From Oncomelania hupensis (Eukaryota > Mollusca > Gastropoda > Littorinimorpha > Pomatiopsidae): a stretch of DNA of 64,000 nucleotides. Under the pieces are notes generated by a model. The model was not told the origin of the DNA, did not search any database, and saw only the letters and a program-made list of their open reading frames with translations. The DNA lies in the NCBI GenBank assembly GCA_036898135.1, contig CM072511.1, forward strand, positions 29,005,182 through 29,069,181. Direction: 5' to 3'. The stretch's first letter is position 1; every line of letters starts with the position of its first letter. Shown here piece by piece: positions 56,750-64,000 of the stretch. The translations under genes were made by a program, and so were the position numbers.

Positions 56750-57326
56750 AATATATAAAATCCACATAAAGGGTCGACACTCTAAAATTATCCTACTCGC
56801 AGCTACAGGATATATAGGTTATTGGATGTGAACCATGTGCATTGCGTAATGCCGGAAGGAGGATAGCCCCTATGTGAGGAAGTCCTCGCTATCACTGCGT
56901 AACACAGACGGTCGAAGCTCCGTGCAAGCGACGGTAAGCCTCGGACGTCTCTGCTACGCTGTGTGGAGCTCGCCCTCTTTCGATTTATTACCGTTCCTTT
57001 TACGATGGTTGCAGCTTCTTTGTGCGAGAGCGGTAACCTGGCTAGGATGTGAATCGAAGGCAAGATGCTGCTTCGTTGCGTGTAGCCGTTATGGTATGGA
57101 AAGGACAGCTATTTTGATGATTTAAGGTTTGTTTCTCGATGATTCTGATGGTTGCATTGTGTGTGTGTGTGTGTGTGTGTGTTTGTCTGATGGTTGCTTT
57201 GTGTGTGTGTGTGTGTGTGTGTGAGTGTGAGTTAGAGTGTGTGTGTGTCGCTAGGATATGAATAGTTCTGTAAAAGGGTTTTTGATTTGTTGTCTTTTGA
57301 TGATCCTTCATGATTATGAATGTTGG

Positions 57327-57382
<56 letters not shown>

Positions 57383-57633
57383 GAGACAGAGAGAGAGAGA
57401 GAGAATTGACAAAATTTTAATGTGTTTCAGCCAGCGACCCATCACATTTTACATACTCTTTCGCACGCACTAAATTTGAAAATTAAATAAAATAAATATA
57501 AAATAAATATATAAAAAAAACTATTCAACACATATATAACAAGTTAGATTTACATGTACGCCGATTCCTTCCCCTACTGGAGTGACTCGTCTCTTTTTTT
57601 TTCAAGGTATAAAAAATGAACATTGCCATTTTC

Positions 57634-57707
<74 letters not shown>

Positions 57708-57871
57708 GGGTGGGGGGGGAGGTTGGGTGTGAAGAGGGAGAGTTACGGAGAAGAGTGGAGTTGTTGTTGATGGCGATCACTACTGCAATGGTGCTTCTGC
57801 TGCTGCTGCTGATGATGATGATGTTGATGAGAAACCCGTGTAAATTATATTATGGTTGCTCTGAGGACGAC
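56750..57871. other. No gene recognised; GT and GA arrays
   Basis: (GT)n arrays at 57159-57248, (GA)n at 57330-57404 and 57637-57703, and (CTG/ATG)n near 57795-57830. No exon is seen. Confidence 0.5.
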
Positions 57872-59402
57872 TGTCACGTGGGGTTTATGGGCTCTGCACA
57901 ATGGAATTATGGACCCTCACGTTTATTCGGTGGGAACTGCTAGTAAGTCACCCTATGAATTACTTTAATAAATTTATTTGTTTAGCTCGTTCTGTGTTAA
58001 GGTTGGGGTACAGAAATAGATAGAAAAATGGTAAAAGAATACTGTCACACTAGCTTTCACACGGCTATGAATCATATGTAGTCCAGCCACTTGATAACAG
58101 TTAAAATCACACATTTATTTCTTCTACTCTATACAAGATTCTCTAAGTACTAATCTAACTTAAAAAGTCTCTTTCAATGCTAATAGTTCGATCGCTGATA
58201 GTCTAGGCAGCTGTTATATCTTCCTCGGGCACTTGCTATTATATTTCATGTAGATTTGGACTACTGTGGTCCGTTTTACAGTTTCTGAAGAGTTGGACTA
58301 CTGTGGTCCTGTTATGATCAGGTTAAGTGCACTTTCGGAGAATACACTTAACTTTCTGATGGTGCGGTCGAAGTCCTTCTGTGAGGTAGCTTCTGGTACA
58401 CCTTTGTCGTTGTGTAGTTGGGTTCCCTTGCCACGCTGTGGGGTCTGACAGGGTGTTTTTCAGGGTAGCTCTTTCCGTCTTGTGCGGTAGAGGATACTCC
58501 GCCAACTTGTTTCTGTGGAGTGGGGTTCACAGGATAGCTCGGGATAGCTCGGGATAGCTCGCCTGCTCGTCTGTAATATAAGAGACGAAATTCTGCACAA
58601 CCCTGAATAATCGGTTTGTGCAGAGCGTCTCACTGAAAGCCAAAGTAGCCCTCAGTGATAGCTCCACATCTCTATACATAAGCGACGAACATTCTGCTAC
58701 TTCTGGGGTCCACTGGAATCTCAACTCTAAATTCCTATACATACATAAATATCAATCGTGGCTAACTATACACATACAGAATTAATACTATTATAAACAT
58801 TCAGTGGTACAGCCACTGGTCTGCAAACATACATATAAGTTAAACAACAGTGGTTCCGTACAGTATACAACATGGCGGCGCAACCGGTCGTGTTTCGCCT
58901 CGTGGTAGGCTCTTCCACGTGGTCCCGCAAATTCGGATTAACAATTCACATTTATGCATAGCAAATTCTTCAAACATAATTTCAACAATAATACAAATAT
59001 ATCACGATGAAACAGAAGGGTGTTCATTTACCTGTTTGACAAGTTCAGGCCCGTAGTGACTTGATAGAATTCTAAGATTCTAAGTCCTGCTTCCTGGTCT
59101 AAGTGTGGAGAGATTTCTCTGCCAGCTTTCTAGCTGTTAACACTTCGGTGTATTCCTCCCAACTGACCAAAGCTGTGTTAGGCTCGGACCCAGTCAAACT
59201 GGCTCGAACCGATTTGCCTAAGCTCTCATTGGGTAAAATATTTACGACTCTCGCACACAGTGCTGATTAACTACGCAGCGTGGGTCGGGCTCGCGGTGTG
59301 TACTTTTATTGCTGCTGTGTTATACCTGACTCTCTAAGGGTACAATAACTACACAAGGCTGAATAGTCAATGAGCAGAGTTAAAACTAGCCAGTTCATGA
59401 CA
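57872..59402 (-). mobile_element. 3' LTR of the Ty3-type retrotransposon
   Basis: 1531 bp, TGTCATGAAC...CACGTGACA on the minus strand (TG...CA ends). Its first 285 plus-strand bases look identical to those at 63716-64000, the visible part of the 5' LTR. The solo LTR at 30508-32031 is a more diverged relative. LTRs carry the promoter and polyadenylation signals of the element. Confidence 0.95.
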
Positions 59403-59414
59403 GGCTCCCTCAAC
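59403..59414 (-). other. Polypurine-tract-like sequence
   Basis: GTTGAGGGAGCC on the minus strand abuts the 3' LTR, the expected place of the plus-strand primer. Confidence 0.55.
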
Positions 59415-59569
59415 TGAAAAAAGGCGATGACTACTGGATTCGACCTTTTTCTACTACAGAGCATAGTTTAACACTGCACTATCCTAGGGTCCTATTTACA
59501 AACTAAGTAAGTTGCTCTACCTGAGCTGCAATGCTGTGCCAGGTAGCTATGGACACTAGTGACAGGGTA

Positions 59570-60140
59570 TTACTGGGCGGGGACGAATTCTGGTGCTGTG
59601 GCCCTTAGTTGTGTTGGGTGGGCGACAGCTGCTGTGTCCTCCACGAGATGGCGACTGAGGTAGTCGGCTCCGTGGTTTTCCTTGCCGGGGATGTACTCGA
59701 TTTGGAATGAGTATGCCTGAAGGGTGAGTGCCCATCTCATCAGGCGAGAGTTCAAAGACTTGGAGGCTGCCAGGAACGATAGTGGTTGGTGGTCCACCTG
59801 AACTGTGAAGTGGGTCCCATACAGGTAAAGTTGGAATTTCTGTATGGCCCAGACTAGTCCAAGACATTCTTTCTCCGACGTGGCGTAGTGGGTCTCGGCG
59901 GGTCTCAATTTTCTGCTGGCGTAGGCGACAGGGAATAGCGTCTCTGCATTCTTGGGGTCGCGCTGTAGCAGTACTGCTCCGAGGCCTAAGTCGCTTGCGT
60001 CGGTGCGAAGAACGAATGGCTGAGTCAAATCGGGTAGGTGGAGTACTGGCGCCGATGTCATTCTGTCCTTGAGTGTTTGGAATGCTGTCTCGCATTCGGC
60101 TGTCCAAACTACTTTGTCCGGGGCGATTTTCCGGGTTCCA
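59570..60140 (-). CDS. RNase H domain of the LTR retrotransposon (shifted frame)
   Basis: Downstream of an A9 run at 60141-60149, the RT reading frame continues only if the frame changes by one base. The new frame shows W-T-A-E-C-E-T-A-F-Q, R-T-D-A-S-D-L-G-L-G-A-V-L (first catalytic Asp), S-E-K-E-C-L-G-L-V-W-A-I (catalytic Glu), V-D-H-Q-P-L (catalytic Asp) and A-D-Y-L-S-R. It stops at 59570. This is a Ty3-type RNase H that removes RNA from RNA-DNA hybrids. The single-base shift could be a real mutation, a sequencing error in the homopolymer, or less likely a programmed shift. Confidence 0.9.
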
Positions 60141-60141
60141 T

Positions 60142-63100
60142 TTTTTTTTCAGTGGTACGGCGATGCTGTTGTAGTTGGGGATGAACTTCTGGTAGAAGCC
60201 GCAGAGTCCTAGAAATGACTGCACTTCCTTCTTTGTCTTGGGCCTAGGAGCGTCGAGTAGGCGTTTCACTGTCTTCTCTACCGGTCGCAGGCTTCTTTGA
60301 CTGATGGTGTGTCCCAGAAATTCTAGCTCGGTGAATCCAATCTGACATTTGGTGGGTCTTGCCGTCAATCCCGTGTCTCTGAGGCGGGCGAGTAGTTGCT
60401 GTAGGAGCGTGACATGTTCCTCCCACGTAGGTGTAGCGATGAGGATGTCGTCCATAAACGAGTGTAGGTGCTCGCTGCTCAGGGGTGCCAGGAGTTTTCG
60501 CATCATGGCGCTGAAGATGCTGGGTGCGTTGTGGAGTCCGAATGGAAGCACGTTGAATTCGAAGTGTCCTTCCATAGTGCTGAAAGCTAGGTACTTTCGG
60601 ACTTGCGGTTGCACTGGTATCTGGTAGTATCCTTTGCTGAGGTCGATGCGTGAGAAGTACTTCGCTCGCTGTAGCTTGGCAAATAGGTCGGTCTGGTCCG
60701 GGAGTGGCTCTGGCTGGAACTGCGTTACCGCATTCAGGAGTCTGAAGTCGATGCACAGTCGATGCTCTCCGTTGGGTTTTCGCAACAATACCGTGCCTGC
60801 GCTGTAGGGTGAAGTAGACTCTGAGATGATTCCGGCTGCCAGTAAGGTGTCTATCTCTTCCTTGATGGCTCGCTGCTGCGACAGTGGCATCGGGTAGAGC
60901 TTCTGGCGGACGGGTGTTGGGTCGGTCACCGTTAAGGTTACTTCGACGAGGTCTGTCCTCCCTGGTCGGTCTGTGAGCACAGTCTGATGTTGTCGAATGA
61001 CCTGTAGTACTTGCTGTCGCTGGTTAGCGGCTAGGTCTCCGTTGAGTATCACGTCTTTGTAGGTTTCTTTGGAGTGCAGGGGATACTCTACTGCATTGGT
61101 CTCCATGCTTTCTCCTTCTTCCGCGATGGCGATGGCTAGCAAGTTGTGAGTGCTGGGGGTCGCTGGTCGGTCCGTATACTTCTTGAGGAGATTGATGTGG
61201 TGGTATCGGGCTCTCCCGTTCACCTCTACTTGGTAGACTGTCTTGGATTTCTTGGCAGTCACCCGGTACGGTCCTCTCCAAGCGATGTCCAGCTTGTTGG
61301 TTCCACTTGGAAGTAAGAGTAGCACTTGATCGCCGACTACTACCGATGGTCCTAAGGTAACTGGTACGGTGTGATGTCGCGGGGAATATCGTTGACATTG
61401 GTGGCAAGATTTCACGTAGCGCTTGACATCCTCCGTGATTCCTGGCCAATAGTAGTGTGCGCTGATTCTCTGCACTGTGGCTCCAATTCCCATGTGTCCG
61501 CTGAGTGGCATGCTGTGGCCTAATTCTAGTACTTGGGCTCGAAGGATGGCTGGTAGTACTAGTTGGGTGTGATCTCCATCTCCTTGTCGATGTAGAGCTC
61601 CCTCTTCCATGTAGAAGTCTCCCTTGTGCGGGGGTGTGTGCGCCTTGGGTAGCTTCTGGAAGCACTTCGCTATCGAGGTGTCTTCTTTCTGTGCTGTTTT
61701 GATCTCTTCGAGTCCTGGATTCGGAGCGAACTCGGGCTGGGGTGGTTGGGTTTTAGCTTGGGCCCTGGTTTGCACTGCAGCTATCTCTACAGTTTTGGGG
61801 GGCGTGCCTAAGAACACATACCTACAACCTAGCACTAGATCATACAGGGGTTTCTGTAAAACAGCTGCTTGGATTCGTCCTGTGACGTACCTACTCTCTA
61901 CTTCGATCCAAGCTATTGGGCAAGTAGTCGTCGGTTTCGTCAAGTCTGCTCCTTGTAGTTCGACTGTCTGGTCTGTCAAGTCCGCGCGCGATACCAGAGA
62001 TTCGCTAACTATCGCGTCGTATGATAGACCTGTGTCATACAGACAGTTCGCTTCTTTTCCGTTGACCTTGACCGTGTCTGTCACCGATGGGTGATCTCCG
62101 ATTGTGTGTGGCTTGTTACCGCTACTTTGAGTTAGAACTCTGTGCGCTGGCCGGCTTTCGCGCTCTTCCCTACGTTGTGCGGCCAACTTGAAACATTCTG
62201 CGGTGGAGTGATTGTTTCTGTTGCAGAACGAACAATACCGTCTCTGTTCTGCGGGACCTCTTTTCCCGAATTCCGTGTTGGGTCCTTTATTTTGCCCAGG
62301 TCTGGGATTATTCGGCTTATTCGCGGTGCGCTCTTCCCGGTTAGGGCTTCGTTTCTGTGCCTCTTTCCCGTTAGGCTTTAGGTCTCGCCTGAAGCTCTTG
62401 GCTTCTCCGTGTGCGGCCACGTACCTATCTGCGACCTTGACCAGATCTTCCAGTCTTTCCGCGCCCTGCTCTACTGAGAATGTCCTCAGCTCGGGGGTCA
62501 TGGTTTCCCGTAGCTGTTCCCATACTAACAGTTCTGTCAGTCCATCATACGTCTTAGCCGTGGCTGACTGGCTAATCCACTTATCCAGCGTTGTGGACAA
62601 CCGATCCGCGAACTGCGCATAGCTCTCTCCTTTCACTCTCCGGTTGGTGCGGAATTTTTGCCGGTAGCATTCTCCTGTTAGTTCGAATCCCGTTAGGAGT
62701 GCCTCTTTTACTTTGTGATAGTCAGTCACTCTGTCAGTCGGTAGCTTACTGTAGATGTCATAAGCCTTTCCTCTAAGTCCTTGACTAAGCTTGAAAGACC
62801 AATGAGTGGGATCTAGTTTATACTCTGTTGCTAGACGCTCAAACCTAGTCAGATAGAGTGGAAATGACATTCCTTGTACAGGGTTGGGTGCTACCTCTAG
62901 CTGATCTGAGTGGGAAGGGGTTGAGGAAGAACTTGAAGCTCCTGATCCCAATCTTCTTAGCTCTAACTCATGCTGTCTGTCTTTTTCCTTTTCTGCCCTC
63001 TCATACTCCCATTTCCTAACTTCTGCTTCTCTCTCTGCTGCTAATGCTGCCATCTGTTCTACTTCTAATTCTAGTTTCTTCTGTTTTGCTTCTAGCTCTA

Positions 63101-63353
63101 ATTTCCTCGTTTCTCTCTCTGCCTCTAATTTCTTCTGCTCTGCTTCTAGTTCTGCTTTTTTCTGTTCTCTCTCTGCGGCTCTCTCTGCCGCTTCGAGTTT
63201 CTTCGCCTCTCTCTCTGCTGCTCTCTCTGCTTTAGCCTCCTGTTTCTCTACCTCTGCATTGATATACGCAATTAGGTCTCCCCCTGCTAAGTGTAAAGCT
63301 TCCCCCAATTCCTTGAAGCGCAATCTCAAGGCCACTGGGTCCGACATTGCCAA
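60142..63353 (-). CDS. Gag-Pol polyprotein of the LTR retrotransposon (gag, protease, partial integrase, RT)
   Basis: Continuous frame of about 1,070 residues up to the A9 run. Residues 37-135: long E/K/A-rich coiled coil. About 160-315: gag capsid-like region (F-P-L-Y-L-T-R-F-E-R-L start). 374-387: zinc knuckle C-x2-C-x4-H-x4-C. 440-442: protease D-T-G. 613/620/650/653: integrase H-H-C-C zinc domain. 692-696: W-R-G-P-Y, the GPY/F module of the integrase C-terminus. 815-1070: RT, with S-R-I-D-L-S-K-G-Y-Y (899-910), L-P-F-G-L and F-M-D-D (966-969). Only about 15 residues separate the zinc domain from the GPY/F region, so the ~300-residue stretch with the DDE core is absent in frame. It could supply Gag and RT but not integrate on its own. 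Confidence 0.93.
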
Positions 63354-63695
63354 ACGTGTCTATGAACAACCTCTGAATCACGTGGAATACCAAAACACTA
63401 GCAATATCGCAATTCAATAACAACAATGCAAAGACAATCAACTTCGTAATCAATAATAGAATAAAACAAGAGTCAAATGGCATACAACAGTTATTTAAGC
63501 AAAACCTGCAAAAGAACAATGCAACATACAGGCACAAAAATATTTGAGGCAAAAAAGTTTTTAACTAAAGAATAGTGCACCCAACTGATCAGTCCTTGTT
63601 ACCACTATTCTAAGTTATTCTACTACTCCTACTGTTATCTAATTTTATTGTACTTAGGTCCGGTTATACCCAATTCCTATTATACACAGATCCTA
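63354..63695 (-). other. Leader region of the LTR retrotransposon
   Basis: About 340 AT-rich bases between the PBS-like site and the gag start. No ORF is recognised. Confidence 0.6.
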
Positions 63696-63708
63696 GCTAG
63701 GCTCGCCA
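63696..63708 (-). other. Primer-binding-site-like sequence
   Basis: TGGCGAGCCTAGC on the minus strand, 7 bases inside the 5' LTR edge. It begins with TGG, complementary to a tRNA CCA end; the tRNA is not identified. Confidence 0.55.
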
Positions 63709-63715
63709 ATTAAAG

Positions 63716-64000
63716 TGTCACGTGGGGTTTATGGGCTCTGCACAATGGAATTATGGACCCTCACGTTTATTCGGTGGGAACTGCTAGTAAGTCACCCTAT
63801 GAATTACTTTAATAAATTTATTTGTTTAGCTCGTTCTGTGTTAAGGTTGGGGTACAGAAATAGATAGAAAAATGGTAAAAGAATACTGTCACACTAGCTT
63901 TCACACGGCTATGAATCATATGTAGTCCAGCCACTTGATAACAGTTAAAATCACACATTTATTTCTTCTACTCTATACAAGATTCTCTAAGTACTAATCT
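63716..64000 (-). mobile_element. 5' LTR of the Ty3-type retrotransposon (partial, cut by window end)
   Basis: The 285 visible bases match 57872-58156 with no difference seen by eye. The remaining ~1.25 kb and the outer target duplication lie outside the window. Confidence 0.93.

Larger units (their letters stand above)
57872..64000 (-). mobile_element. Ty3/gypsy-class LTR retrotransposon, Gmr1-like gene order (5' LTR runs off window)
   Basis: Minus-strand order: 5' LTR (63716 to beyond 64000), PBS-like site, leader, gag-protease-integrase (partial)-RT-RNase H (63353-59570), polypurine-like tract, 3' LTR (57872-59402). Integrase parts precede the RT, as in Gmr1-like elements of fish and marine invertebrates. 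Near-identical LTRs imply recent insertion, but the integrase core is missing and an A-run frameshift separates RNase H. Confidence 0.9.

Noticed and set aside
60244..60756. Overlapping frame of 170 codons inside the RT region
   Set aside because: Shadow frame with no motifs, on the same strand as the real RT.
61024..61665. Overlapping frame of 213 codons inside the integrase region
   Set aside because: Shadow of the gag-pol frame; proline/threonine-rich without recognisable motifs.

Overview
This window looks like repeat-dense intronic and intergenic DNA from an invertebrate animal, most probably a mollusc (gastropod-like). That placement is an inference. It rests on spliced metazoan exons, many tRNA-derived SINEs, RTE-like and CR1-like LINEs, a LINE carrying a 2A peptide, a Ty3-type LTR element with integrase upstream of reverse transcriptase, and abundant microsatellites. 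Nothing prokaryotic is seen (no operons, no ribosome-binding sites).

Host gene: four plus-strand exons (25357-25434, 32117-32261, 33541-33615, 37841-37899) join in phase and encode the N-terminus of an SLC38A11-like sodium-coupled neutral amino-acid transporter. Introns 1 and 3 are filled by mobile elements. Later exons are not visible before the window ends.

Layout. 1-9 kb: tRNA-type SINEs, a 579-bp repeat family, an interstitial telomere-like tract and a decayed LINE RNase H. 11.3-12.5 kb: a three-level nest (TIR element with a MADF-like fragment, then a 5S-derived SINE, then a tRNA-derived SINE), each level bounded by target duplications. 12.7-21.8 kb: RTE fragments and a 3-kb RTE copy whose 5' part is inverted. 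22.9-26.6 kb: foldback and palindromic elements and long simple arrays. 26.7-29.7 kb: a minus-strand LINE with a 2A motif but no reverse transcriptase. 30.5-32.0 kb: a solo LTR. 33.7-35.5 kb: a long purine block, then a pyrimidine block. 38.9-42.8 kb: an RTE copy nested inside an antisense copy of the same family, all splitting a (TAC)n array. 43-56 kb: SINEs, LINE tails, a MITE and microsatellites. 57.9-64 kb: a nearly complete minus-strand LTR retrotransposon whose 5' LTR runs off the window end.

The mobile elements interact by nesting. At least twelve pieces of one RTE family occur here, and several SINEs end in the same GCTATATAA-type tail as the CR1-like LINEs, which suggests shared retrotransposition machinery. 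No clearly new defence or metabolic system was found. The most unusual items are the integrase-core-deleted LTR element, the 5S-derived SINE nest, the 2A LINE and the two 5'-inverted RTE insertions.
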